Shown here one piece after another: positions 46,639 through 55,277 of a DNA stretch of 55,998 bases. The DNA is taken from NCBI RefSeq assembly GCF_017982655.1, contig NZ_JABXYX010000045.1, positions 1 through 55,998 of the forward strand, given 5' to 3'. This DNA is from Brasilonema sp. CT11. GTDB taxonomy: Bacteria; Cyanobacteriota; Cyanobacteriia; Cyanobacteriales; Nostocaceae. Every line of letters begins with the position of its first letter. Position 1 is the stretch's first letter. Both the position numbers and the translations under genes were made by a program. The notes below the pieces were generated by a model. That model had not been told where the DNA came from. It was given only the letters and a program-made list of their open reading frames with translations, and ran no database searches.

Positions 46639-46863
46639 CTATGCTACTTTCCAAGATTTTGCTAGCGTTTGAGGTTCTGGCAGAGGTTCGTTATTTTCTA
46701 AAGATGTTTCAATTAACATCTCTAGCACTTCTTGAGCGTTTTTGAGAGCTTCTTCGTAAGTCTCTCCGTGAGTGCAAGGCTGCATGACATCAGTAAACTC
46801 AGGTAAGAAAACCACATAACATTGGTCTTCTTCTGACCATTGAATGATGATTGTATATTTCAT
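46639..46863 (-). CDS. HicB-family antitoxin-like protein, without HicA
   Basis: 74 residues. Matches the HicB partial RNase-H-like fold: MKYTIIIQWSEEDQCYVVFLPEF, then THGETYEEALKNAQEVLEMLIE and a short tail. Classic HicB antitoxins carry a C-terminal DNA-binding part, absent here, and no hicA toxin gene lies next to it. Orphan HicB copies are frequent in cyanobacteria. The region upstream is a repeat element (46875-46990). Confidence 0.85.
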   Translation of the reverse strand: MKYTIIIQWSEEDQCYVVFLPEFTDVMQPCTHGETYEEALKNAQEVLEMLIETSLENNEPLPEPQTLAKSWKVA

Positions 46864-46874
46864 AATGATGAGTT

Positions 46875-46990
46875 GTCATTGCGAATGAAGCGAAGCGGAA
46901 TGAAGCAATCGCAACATCCGTACTTTGCGATTGCTGAGTCCCAAGGGGACACGCTGCGCGAACGCTCCACTACGTTCCGCTCGCAATGAC
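46875..46990. repeat. 116-bp inverted-repeat element (gtcattgcga ends)
   Basis: gtcattgcga (46875-46884) and tcgcaatgac (46981-46990) are a perfect 10-bp terminal inverted repeat; the interior holds further imperfect gaagcgaagcgg and ccgctcgc modules. Non-coding; located between the HicB gene and the broken toxin gene. Confidence 0.65.
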
Positions 46991-46997
46991 AAAGTAT

Positions 46998-47016
46998 TTT
47001 ACACATTTGGGATGCT
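46998..47016. repeat. Repeat end tttacacatttgggatgct
   Basis: 19 bases identical to 1576-1594. It sits exactly where the reading frame of the toxin gene stops being protein-like, so it is the likely insertion boundary. Confidence 0.7.
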
Positions 47017-47018
47017 CC

Positions 47019-47048
47019 CACTTCAGCAGATAAAATAACGTTATACAT
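47019..47048 (-). pseudogene. RelE/ParE-type toxin, N-terminal stub
   Basis: The first ten codons MYNVILSAEV overlap the antitoxin stop by 8 bases, as in a toxin-antitoxin operon. The start resembles cyanobacterial RelE/ParE toxins (MYxVxLSAEVxxF). After codon 10 the frame enters repeat sequence and gives no toxin-like protein. The toxin has therefore been destroyed while its antitoxin gene remains. Confidence 0.65.
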
Positions 47049-47274
47049 CTGAGCGAATTGTTCTCCAATTTTTTACACGACTTTCGGCAATATCTTTTTT
47101 ACCCCTCTCAAAAGATTCTATAAAACCTGGAATATCGAGTAATTCTCGGGTTGCGTCTTCACTTTCTTTGTCTGCTAGGTAAGCTAAAAAATCAACAACT
47201 TGTTCTAGGCGTGCTGAAGATAATCCATCAAGATATTGGTTGATTTTCTCACGAATTGTAGTAGTATTGTTCAT
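47041..47274 (-). CDS. Type II antitoxin-like protein (partner of lost RelE/ParE toxin)
   Basis: 77 residues. Typical small antitoxin layout: N-terminal helix (TIREKINQYLDGLSSARLEQVVDFLAYLADKE) for DNA binding or dimerisation and a C-terminal tail (DIPGFIESFERGKKDIAESR, then VKNWRTIRSDV) that would wrap the toxin. The WRTIRSDV ending directly before the toxin start is typical of this cyanobacterial pair. It starts 15 bp after the NACHT gene on the same strand, so it is probably transcribed with it. Confidence 0.8.
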   Translation of the reverse strand: MNNTTTIREKINQYLDGLSSARLEQVVDFLAYLADKESEDATRELLDIPGFIESFERGKKDIAESRVKNWRTIRSDV

Positions 47275-47289
47275 ATTTTTATAGATCTT

Positions 47290-50211
47290 CTACTTCTCTA
47301 ATTCTGCCAACTTCTTCTGAGCATACTCCCGCACTTGCTCATCAGGATCATTCTCTGCTCTGTCGCGCAATAGTGGTAAAGTTTGGGGATGGTGAGGATA
47401 TTCCTGGATAATTGCCTCAAGTGCTATTTGCCGAGGATTGTCTTCAAGTATTAATAGACGATTAAATTGGTCATTGATAGCAATATAGCGCAAAAAATCA
47501 AACGTTTCAGGCAGGTTTTTCCACCCCCATACTATCTCTCGCAGTGCTGCACGTCGTATAAAAGAATTATCATCCTTAATAGCATATTCTTTAAGCCAGG
47601 GTAACGTATCGGGGTGATGTTTCCACAAGCTTGCTAACTTTCCGATTGCTAATAATCGATCAAAACCAAGATCATCCTCGGTGGCGTGTTGTTTAAAGAT
47701 TGGTAAAGTATCTGGATCGTCTTTCCATCCATGCACTAACTCTTGCACTGCCTTATCACGCACCTGCCAATCATTATTTTGGGTTGCCCACTGTTTTAGC
47801 CAGGAAAGGATATGGGGATGTTCTTTGAAGTTTTTGGCTAATGCTTGGACTGCTGCAACTCGCACATCCGAATCATCATCAACGGTGGCACGTTCTTTCA
47901 ACCAGGTGAGAGTATCGAGGTCATCTTTCCAAGTAGTTGCTATTGCTGCAACAGATTGGGTACGAATTTCACGAATTAGCTCAAATTGCTTACTTGAAGC
48001 CCGATTTTCATTTCCGTATCTGAGTAAGCTTTCCAGGTAATTGCGTAATTTATTAGCGACTTCCGCGATCGCCGTCCTATTCCTTACCTCAAAAAGACAC
48101 TTAGCCGCTAAAAACAAGTTGCTAAATTTCTCTGACTCACCATTCTGCTTTATTAAGTAATCAAGAATTTTCCCAACAAATTTTGGCTCAATCATTCCTG
48201 CAATCAGGCGCAACACTTCATGCCAAGTTTCATCATGCCAGTGTTTGCCAAAAACTTGCGTCTTGAGTTCTTCAATTCCTAGGGTTTGCGTCTCTTTAAA
48301 CTGCCAGACAAACTCCCAAGCACAGAAATATTCCAAAAATGTCCGATGAACAAAAGCATAATAATCCGCACCCAGGAAACATAACATAAAGTTGCGAGTC
48401 CGCAGTTGATTTATCATCACTCTCGCAGCAACTCTAGCTTTGTCAACTTCTATGGTTTTTAAATACCCAGTCAGAATCTTTTCTAAATCATTCGCGCTTA
48501 TCAAATTGCCCGCCAAACCTTTCTCACTGGTTTGCATATGGTAAGCAACTTGACGCAGCATTGCTTGCTTATCTTTATAATCTATTGTTTTTGGATCTAA
48601 CCTCTTATCTTCCACCAAAGTACGTTCTACATCCCATTGATGCAGCAGCACCCGCGATGCTTGGTTGTAAAGTTCGGCTCTATCTCTTGGCAATTCTTGG
48701 TTACGATTTAGAATTGCCATCATCGTCAACAATAAAGGATTTCCTGCAAGTTCTGCTATCGAGGTTGATGTGTCAATGGCTCTTTGCAGTCGCTCTTTTT
48801 TTCTCTCTCCATCATTCTTGTCAGTAAAAGTGTCAGAATGCCAACGGTTGATAAAATCCCGAATTTGTTCTGGTTCCAAATCTTGCAGCATGAAATGCTT
48901 AAACTCAGCATCTCGCAGCCGTTGCGCTTTATATCCAATCACGCGAGAAGTCACAATCACCTGCACATTGGGATACTCATTTGTGAAGCGGTGAATATCT
49001 GTGATAACATCTTCTCGCTTACCTGGATCAAAAACTTCATCCAAACCATCAAACATGACTAAGGCGTTACCAGCCTTGAGTTGTTCTTGCAATTTATGCT
49101 GATTGAGATGAGCGATCGCACCACTACATTTATGAAAGAATTCCAGAAAATTATTGCATTCTTTGTCCTCCCGTCGTCGCATATAAGTGCGTAACTCAAT
49201 CAGCAATGGAATCGGCGGAGGATTTTCTATCTTATCAAGCCTATCAAGAGTTTGTTCTACCCAATCTAACGCCAGGTATTGCAATAATGTAGATTTTCCT
49301 GAACCTGGATCACCTAAAATTACAATATATTTATAGTTTTGTTTATTTTCAACAATCTTTTTAACTGAACCTACTGGCTGTTCAAAATAAACTTGCTTGT
49401 GACGTTCTAATTCTTCTTGTAAAATTTCTTCTGCTTCTAGTTCGTTCTTTTCTCGCAGTCGTCGGAGATGTTCTTTGGGTAGTTCGTGAACTTGTGGTAA
49501 AACTTGGTGAACTTCCCGCACGTTTTGAGGAATAAAGATTCGCCATAGCCGCAATTCGTTATAGGCGTAACCGCTGGTATCTATACTATCTAGTTTGAGA
49601 TTGGCGTAGCACTCGCGAATTGCTTCTTGATATTGTTTTAAATTAAACTCGGGGATAATTCCGGCAGTCTCTGTTGTGTTTTCTCCGATTTTTTCAATAT
49701 TTTGGGAATCCAGAATAGCTCTCAGTTCAGATGAGTCCTGAATAATCGCTTTGACTTTTTTGACGTAACGCTTACCAAGCTTTGTCCAATCAAATTCGCT
49801 TGGCAAAGCTGACAAATTCTGTTCGTTCCAAATCTTTTTTAAGTTTATTGTATCTAGAGCATGACACTCATCATGAAAAGGAGTTCCCAGTATTTCTTTA
49901 ACTTTTTTCTCATTCAGAAATTTTTGTAGCGGTTTGTTATACTCCTTAACTTCATTATCAGGAATGTCAGCATCTTGTAACTCTTGCTGCACGAGTGACA
50001 AAAACTCTTTAAGTGCTTTTCCAGCAGCAATATCTATTTCTTCTTTTTTTAGTTTCTGTAAAATCTGGCTAGGAATAGCTTTCAATACATCTTTGAGTAT
50101 ATCTTTTAATAAATCTTTGCCTACATCTTGGGCAAATTGTTTCATCACTGGTTGGAAGAGGAACCCAACAGCAGTACTAACTCCCCAAGCGGTTAAAAAG
50201 TCTATAGGCAT
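47290..50211 (-). CDS. NACHT NTPase with HEAT-like repeats
   Basis: 973 residues. N-terminal region (1-290) mostly helical with an amphipathic start (FLTAWGVSTAVGFLFQPVMKQ) and no recognised effector domain. NACHT domain with Walker A GDPGSGKST (300-308) and Walker B FDGLDE (387-392), sensor-like VIVTSR, then a winged-helix/helical stretch (to about 700). C-terminal HEAT-like repeats (about 740-970; units of the type DxxVRxxAVQALAxxWKxxPxTLPxLK). The layout is that of bacterial NLR-like immune proteins: repeats sense, NACHT oligomerises, the N-terminus signals (inference from family). First gene of a probable operon with the antitoxin at 47274. Confidence 0.9.
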   Translation of the reverse strand: MPIDFLTAWGVSTAVGFLFQPVMKQFAQDVGKDLLKDILKDVLKAIPSQILQKLKKEEIDIAAGKALKEFLSLVQQELQDADIPDNEVKEYNKPLQKFLNEKKVKEILGTPFHDECHALDTINLKKIWNEQNLSALPSEFDWTKLGKRYVKKVKAIIQDSSELRAILDSQNIEKIGENTTETAGIIPEFNLKQYQEAIRECYANLKLDSIDTSGYAYNELRLWRIFIPQNVREVHQVLPQVHELPKEHLRRLREKNELEAEEILQEELERHKQVYFEQPVGSVKKIVENKQNYKYIVILGDPGSGKSTLLQYLALDWVEQTLDRLDKIENPPPIPLLIELRTYMRRREDKECNNFLEFFHKCSGAIAHLNQHKLQEQLKAGNALVMFDGLDEVFDPGKREDVITDIHRFTNEYPNVQVIVTSRVIGYKAQRLRDAEFKHFMLQDLEPEQIRDFINRWHSDTFTDKNDGERKKERLQRAIDTSTSIAELAGNPLLLTMMAILNRNQELPRDRAELYNQASRVLLHQWDVERTLVEDKRLDPKTIDYKDKQAMLRQVAYHMQTSEKGLAGNLISANDLEKILTGYLKTIEVDKARVAARVMINQLRTRNFMLCFLGADYYAFVHRTFLEYFCAWEFVWQFKETQTLGIEELKTQVFGKHWHDETWHEVLRLIAGMIEPKFVGKILDYLIKQNGESEKFSNLFLAAKCLFEVRNRTAIAEVANKLRNYLESLLRYGNENRASSKQFELIREIRTQSVAAIATTWKDDLDTLTWLKERATVDDDSDVRVAAVQALAKNFKEHPHILSWLKQWATQNNDWQVRDKAVQELVHGWKDDPDTLPIFKQHATEDDLGFDRLLAIGKLASLWKHHPDTLPWLKEYAIKDDNSFIRRAALREIVWGWKNLPETFDFLRYIAINDQFNRLLILEDNPRQIALEAIIQEYPHHPQTLPLLRDRAENDPDEQVREYAQKKLAELEK

Positions 50212-50404
50212 AAAACTCGTGTTTGTTCAGTTATTGATTAAGAATATATACACCTGCTTGAGTCATATTTCCTGATTTTCACGTAATTTTTAGCAATATG
50301 ACAACCTTACATCTTGCACCTGGTAAAACAAATGTCAATAGTCTAAACATATTATTTGACGCAGGTTCTCGTCCGCCTAGGACTGTAAGTCCCAGGCTCA
50401 TAGG

Positions 50405-50537
50405 CAAAGTCCATTAAAATGGACTAAGAGTGGAAGTGATTTTTGAGTAAATTTAAACACTACTTCATACAAGTATTAGTGGTCTATTCGTATGAAAACA
50501 GACTGGTAAGTGTTTCAGTCCGTTTTAACGGACTTTG
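50405..50537. repeat. REPIN-like element: two hairpins in inverted orientation
   Basis: caaagtccattaaaatggac (from 50405) is itself a hairpin, and 50517-50537, beginning agtccgttttaacggacttt, is its inverted near-copy about 110 bp away. Two REP-like hairpins facing each other are the mark of a REPIN. Confidence 0.6.
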
Positions 50538-50545
50538 ATTATAAG

Positions 50546-50565
50546 CCTTGAACTTAAGTTCAAGG
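50546..50565. repeat. Perfect 20-bp palindrome
   Basis: ccttgaacttaagttcaagg is self-complementary over all 20 bases. It adjoins the REPIN-like element and the 3' end of the Uma2 pseudogene. Confidence 0.85.
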
Positions 50566-50614
50566 CGTACTCATCGCTCAGATGCAAAATTTGAGTAAAG
50601 AAATGCGATCGCCT

Positions 50615-51292
50615 TTACCCAATACTCTCCGGATCTATCCCTAACTCACGCAATTTATCTGCCAGCCTTCGTGCTTGTTGTTCTGCTGCTTTAATACGTT
50701 CTTCTGGCGTGGGATAACGTTTTCCTTGCTCATCGTACCAATAAAGCCATTCTCGCGTTACGCCTCCATAAGTCCCGCGAGCGCACCCAATTCCTAAACC
50801 AACTTCCGGTAGCCAAACAGGATTTCCCTCTTGCAATTCATACTTATCATCCACCAACCGATGCACTTCCAAACGCGGTTTACGGCGACGCCGGGAAGAG
50901 TAAATGACATAATACAAAACACCCAGCGCTGCATATTCTTCTTTTTTAGTGCTATATTCTTTGCGATAATTTTGAGAAACAACTTCTAGCACCAAAGTCG
51001 GGATAACGTTTTCATCCCATAGGACATAACTTGGTCGTAACTCCTCATCATAAACTCGCTCTACTCCCAAGCTCAAAAATCCATCTGGTACAATCGGCGG
51101 TTTATCTGGGTGAGAATAAATACCCATGTCTATCCCAAAAAACCAGTCCATGCGTTCTGCTCATAATATCAGCAGTATCGCTTTGAGCAAGCCTGGTATC
51201 AATTCTTGCAATTCGTTATCCACAGGGGTATCGTCAGAGTCGGGTAATTCTTCGGCGGAGGGCAAGTACTTCGGCAGGTTAAACTCTAACAT
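50615..51292 (-). pseudogene. Uma2-family gene with an internal stop codon
   Basis: From ATG 51292 the frame reads MLEFNLPKYLPSAEELPDSD, then LLKAILLIL, a TGA at codon 44 (51163-51161), then AERMDWFFGIDMGIYSHPDK to the stop at 50615. The upstream part and the downstream part are in the same frame and together make a normal 225-residue Uma2 protein (LLxxWAER is the family pattern, so TGA probably replaces TGG). Translation from the internal ATG 51151 would give a 178-residue protein lacking the N-terminus. The nuclease-like core (LVLEVVSQNYRKE) is preserved. Confidence 0.85.
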
Positions 51293-51589
51293 GACTGGTT
51301 TTCCCCCAGAACTTACTAAAATAGCGATTTCAAATTTAATTCAAATTTAAGAAATAGGATTTTTCTAGCCTGGTTATTTCTGCGGAAATTTCCGCACTTG
51401 AAACTTACTTGAGTGTTTGTTGGGGCGGAACTTTCACCTTCAGTTGTTCGATTATCACACTTTTGATCCTTTGTGTGTGTTTGTCAGAATAGAGGTGTAG
51501 TCTATATTAATTATCCTTGCACCATAGGTCTATAGGGTAGATTTATGAGAAAGGGGCGTTTGATTTGAAAAAAGTGATAGAAAGGAATT

Positions 51590-51916
51590 ATGGACAGCAA
51601 CAACAACTGGATGAAGCAGTTATTTACGATAGGTCTTGGAACAACGTCCTTGGTTGCAGACAAACTGCGGGAAGCCAGCGACCAACTTGTTAAGGATGGT
51701 AAGCTCGATCCTGAGCAAGCGAAGGCGGTTATGGATGACATGGTACAGCAGTTGAAGTCGGAGCAGGGAAATTTGGAGGGAACTATGCAACGACAACTGC
51801 GAAATATGCTACAGGACTTGGGGGTACCTCGTCAGTCGGAAATGGACGAACTGCGTGGTAGAATTGACCGTTTAGAGCGTCAAATGCGTGATTTAGAAAA
51901 TAAGCTTTGGCGTTAA
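51590..51916 (+). CDS. Phasin-like coiled-coil protein
   Basis: 108 residues, almost entirely helical: MKQLFTIGLGTTSLVADKLR start, an acidic helix (KLDPEQAKAVMDDMVQQLKSE), and a C-terminal coiled coil (MDELRGRIDRLERQMRDLEN). This matches the small phasin-family/polyhydroxyalkanoate-regulator-like proteins of cyanobacteria, which may coat storage granules or act as membrane-associated scaffolds. Good AAGGA site 7 bases upstream of the ATG. Probably its own transcript, 81 bp before the FKBP gene. Confidence 0.75.
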   Translation: MDSNNNWMKQLFTIGLGTTSLVADKLREASDQLVKDGKLDPEQAKAVMDDMVQQLKSEQGNLEGTMQRQLRNMLQDLGVPRQSEMDELRGRIDRLERQMRDLENKLWR

Positions 51917-51997
51917 AGGTCGCTTTGTGGTTTACACTAAATTTTGTTCTACTGGTTATCCTAAAGTACCCAGAATACTGAGTAAGGAGGATTTATT

Positions 51998-52522
51998 TTG
52001 AAAGCGATTTTACTCAGCGTGGGTTTCATGCTGGTTTGTGTTTTGGCTCTGGTATTTGCGCAAATAAGCGGTAACAAACAAGATACCGCTGTTGCTAGCC
52101 AGTTGACCGAAACAACAGAAGCACCCATCCAGGTACAAGAAAACAATACCCTTATTGCGAGCAAAAATATGTCTGATGCTAATGTCGTCACCACGCCCTC
52201 TGGACTTAAGTACACTGAGTTAAAAGAGGGGACTGGGGCGACTCCTAAAAAAGGACAAACGGTTGTCGTTCACTACACCGGGACTTTAGAAGATGGTACC
52301 AAGTTTGATAGTTCACGCGATCGCGGTCAACCCTTTAGTTTTAAAGTAGGTATTGGACAAGTGATCAAAGGCTGGGACGAAGGACTGAGTACTATGAAAG
52401 TAGGTGAGCGTCGTAAATTCATTATACCTCCCGACTTAGGTTACGGCGCTCGTGGTGCTGGTGGTGTTATTCCACCCAACGCTACTTTGATTTTTGATGT
52501 GGAATTGCTGAAAATTCAGTAA
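51998..52522 (+). CDS. FKBP-type peptidyl-prolyl cis-trans isomerase
   Basis: 174 residues, TTG start set by a strong AAGGAGG (51984-51990) 7 bases upstream. N-terminal signal anchor ([16 protein letters not shown], about 5-21), a polar linker, then a complete FKBP domain (about 67-174: [74 protein letters not shown]). It catalyses proline isomerisation in protein folding; the signal anchor points to the periplasm or thylakoid lumen. Confidence 0.93.
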   Translation: MKAILLSVGFMLVCVLALVFAQISGNKQDTAVASQLTETTEAPIQVQENNTLIASKNMSDANVVTTPSGLKYTELKEGTGATPKKGQTVVVHYTGTLEDGTKFDSSRDRGQPFSFKVGIGQVIKGWDEGLSTMKVGERRKFIIPPDLGYGARGAGGVIPPNATLIFDVELLKIQ

Positions 52523-52604
52523 TGACTCATCGTTAGTAGTTTGTTGTTAGTTATTAATCATAACTATTGATAACTTGCCACGAACTACTAATTCATTTTC
52601 AATC

Positions 52605-52705
52605 AGGACTTACGCAAAGAAACCCGGTTTCTACCAAAAATCGTCTGTTTCGCAACCAAATACGAACGAAGAAACCGGGTTTATGGCAGATGGTGCGTAA
52701 GTCCT
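52605..52705. repeat. Inverted-repeat element with aggacttacgca ends
   Basis: aggacttacgca (52605-52616) and tgcgtaagtcct (52694-52705) are perfect terminal inverted repeats; an inner pair (gaaacccggtttct, agaaaccgggttt) makes a long double hairpin. Related ends occur at 37194-37299 and around 5892/6245. Confidence 0.8.
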
Positions 52706-52711
52706 ATCAAT

Positions 52712-52820
52712 AATCAGTTATCAGTTATCAGTTATCAGTTATCAGGTAGGAAACGGACTCGTCCACCCCTTGTTCACTGTTTACTGTTCACTGTTCACTG
52801 TTGACTGTTGACTGTTGACT
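52712..52820. repeat. Two heptamer arrays (cagttat and actgttc/actgttg)
   Basis: cagttat units repeat about five times at 52712-52746, and actgttca/actgttga-type heptamers about seven times at 52771-52820, ending one base before the dnaB stop region. STRR-type repeats between FKBP and dnaB. Confidence 0.85.
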
Positions 52821-52823
52821 GAT

Positions 52824-54179
52824 TTAATAATTATTCGGTCTGGCTAAATTTTTAAACTTCGTCAATTGTGGATCAAACAAGAGTTTAACAGTACCTGTTG
52901 GACCATTACGGTGCTTAGCTATGATCACCTCAGCAACTCCTCTATCTGGGCTATCGCTGTTATAGTAATCGTCTCTGTACAACATAATAACTAAATCCGC
53001 ATCTTGCTCAATACTTCCACTTTCTCTCAAATCAGATAACATGGGACGCTTGTTCGTACGTGATTCTACTCCTCGACTCAACTGAGATAAAGCAATCACT
53101 GGGACACTTAATTCACGCGCTAAACCTTTAAGACTTCGGGTAATTTTTGATAGTTCTTGCACGCGGTTATCGCCCCCTCCTTCCATTAATTGCAAGTAAT
53201 CTATAATAATTAGTCCTAGTTCTGTATTTAATTCTGTTTGCAAACGCCGCGCTTGACTTCGCATTTCTGTAACTGTAATATTTGGCGTATCATCAATATG
53301 AATTGGCATATCAGAGAGCATACCAATCGCACGACTTAAAGGTTCCCATTGAGTTTGGCTAATGCGTCCACTCCGCAAATAACTCGTTTCAATTCCCGCT
53401 TCACTTGCTAACAACCGCTGCGCCAGTTGTTCTTTTGACATTTCTAAGCTGAAGATAGCAACTGGTAATTTATATGAAGCAGCAATGTTATGAGCAAGAT
53501 TCAGACAGAAAGCGGTTTTTCCCATTGAGGGACGACCAGCAACAATAATCAAATCAGAACGTTGAAAACCGCTAGTCATACCGTCTAAATCATAAAACCC
53601 GCAAGGAATTCCCGGTAGGGCGATACCTTGATGGCGAGTTTCAATATCTTGGAAAGTATTAATCAGGGTGTTAGAAATGTGAACCAGACCGACTTGGGGA
53701 CGTTCTTGAGTGATACCAAAGACTTTTTGTTCTGCTTGATCTAAAACAGTTGGTAACTCAGTTTCTGTCTGATAACCCAGATGCACAATTTCATTTCCAG
53801 CTTTAATTAATCGACGCCGCAGGTATTTTTCCATAATTAAATCTGCTAAGGCATCGATATTAACGGCTGACACTGTACGATCTACTAGTGAAACTAATTT
53901 ATTTCTACCGCCAACACGGCTTAGCATATCGTGGTCGTTTAGCCAATTTATGACTGCAAGCAAGTCTGTAGGTTTACCTTGAGTGTGTAACCTGACAGCG
54001 GCGTGATAGATATCTTTATGAGCGTTCAGATAAAAGGCTTCTGGAATCAGGCGATCGCTCACTCTACTTATCGCTTCCGGATCTAGCAAAATCCCCCCCA
54101 ATATTGCTTCTTCCGCCTCAATGTTTTGGGGAGGGAGGCGATCCATACCATTACCTTGAAAGTTAAGTTCTTCAGACAT
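52824..54179 (-). CDS. dnaB: Replicative DNA helicase DnaB
   Basis: 451 residues, no intein. N-terminal helical domain (PPQNIEAEEAILGGILLDPEA, about 15-110), linker helix, and RecA-like helicase domain: Walker A GRPSMGKT (215-222), Walker B LGLIIIDYLQLM (about 323-334), VIALSQLSRGVE (sensor) and the arginine-finger region QDADLVIMLYRDDYY. It unwinds DNA ahead of the replication fork. The usual upstream rplI gene is not in this window; instead a 1.1-kb non-coding region precedes it. Confidence 0.97.
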   Translation of the reverse strand: MSEELNFQGNGMDRLPPQNIEAEEAILGGILLDPEAISRVSDRLIPEAFYLNAHKDIYHAAVRLHTQGKPTDLLAVINWLNDHDMLSRVGGRNKLVSLVDRTVSAVNIDALADLIMEKYLRRRLIKAGNEIVHLGYQTETELPTVLDQAEQKVFGITQERPQVGLVHISNTLINTFQDIETRHQGIALPGIPCGFYDLDGMTSGFQRSDLIIVAGRPSMGKTAFCLNLAHNIAASYKLPVAIFSLEMSKEQLAQRLLASEAGIETSYLRSGRISQTQWEPLSRAIGMLSDMPIHIDDTPNITVTEMRSQARRLQTELNTELGLIIIDYLQLMEGGGDNRVQELSKITRSLKGLARELSVPVIALSQLSRGVESRTNKRPMLSDLRESGSIEQDADLVIMLYRDDYYNSDSPDRGVAEVIIAKHRNGPTGTVKLLFDPQLTKFKNLARPNNY

Positions 54180-55277
54180 AAATAATAAGTAGAAATTTTA
54201 GATTTGATATTATGTTGATATTTTTTATCTTATAAAGTAAAATTTACATTTTTAATATGTGTCCTGTTTGAATCGTTTCCACCCGTTGAGATGAATAACT
54301 GGTATAAAAGTAAATATTCCATACGTGGGGTTTGTTAATGTAGTGTAACGCACCATGTTAGCAGTGTGTGGAGATAGCAAAATTAACATAATTTAAAATA
54401 TACTCAAAGAATGTTTGGAAAGTCTTATGGAATAGACAAATTGTCGTATATCCACCCTAGACCTCCTCAAAAGGGAACCGTTTGGTTAAGGGGTAAATAG
54501 GAATCCGGTTTTGTGAAGTGTGAATTGACAAAGTAGAGTTAGGGAACGCTTAACAGAAACGGTACTGGGTTTTTTAAGCGCAAAGCGCAGGCACTTTCAC
54601 AAAAATCAAATATGAGTCCTATATATTAAATTAATATTAAATATTAAATAACAAGATAGTAATTAGCTTCATTTATACTTGTGTCATTTTTTGTTGAAAC
54701 TAGACATATCATTGTTAGCTAGTAAAAACACGGCATATTTTCTAAAAATATCTTAAAATATACTAAAAAATATCAGAATTGTTTTTTGTGAATATTGAAT
54801 TTACAATGATTACTACTTCAGTATCAAGCTTTTCAATCTTTTTTTGAGTATATATGACAACTTTTACAATTTAAAAGGTCAGAATATTCCAATAATACTA
54901 AATCAGTGTCTTTTGTTACTGATTGTGTTATAATATCTATCTATAACAAGACCTGAATTAAGTTAAATAGTGTAGTAGTATTTTAAAAAATGTAGTTTTC
55001 AACACGCAATTTACGCAGAGAAATAAAGTAAGTTAATTGTCTATCTTTGTCTGTCTATCTTACGCTACTTTACCCTGGCTTGCGAGAAGCTGTGCTTCTT
55101 ATGCTATAGCCCTATGACTATTCTTTTAGTCACCAAGAGGTGGTAAATCCGTCAAGGAAGGCTGTTTCACCTGTTTATAAGTATTATAAATGTATTTGAT
55201 TTGACAATAGTCCATTTTGTGGCAAGAATTGTAAGAGAATCTCAAGAATTCGGGATTAGTAAGGGGGTTTTTTTAAC
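54180..55277. other. 1.1-kb AT-rich non-coding region
   Basis: No credible gene on either strand. It contains the dispersed repeat at 54522-54622, several A/T runs, and near-repeats of the type taaaatatactaaaaaat around 54740-54775. The dnaB promoter lies at its left end and the promoter of the 55278 gene at its right end (aaggggg ribosome site at 55261-55267). Confidence 0.55.
54522..54622 (+). repeat. Dispersed repeat, copy 2 of pair with 19854-19972
   Basis: tgtgaattgacaaagtagag, gggaacgcttaacag and aaaaatcaaatatgagtcct occur in the same order and spacing pattern as on the minus strand at 19854-19972; the middle (54560-54600) differs, with aagcgcaaagcgc here. Confidence 0.75.

Larger units (their letters stand above)
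50212..50614. other. 403-bp repeat-filled spacer
   Basis: Upstream of the NACHT gene. Holds the REP-like inverted pair at 50405-50537, a perfect 20-bp palindrome at 50546-50565 and an imperfect one (cctaggactgtaagtcccagg) near 50378-50398. No gene. The NACHT promoter should lie in 50212-50340. Confidence 0.55.

Noticed and set aside
46860-47048. 62-codon frame on the minus strand taken as a gene
   Set aside because: Only its first ten codons look like a real toxin; the remainder is translated repeat (46875-47016), so it is called a broken gene instead.
10453-52820. Regular short repeats considered as a CRISPR array
   Set aside because: The arrays are gapless heptamers without unique spacers; no cas genes are present.
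52824-54179. Possible intein in dnaB
   Set aside because: The protein has the normal 451-residue length and an uninterrupted Walker A.
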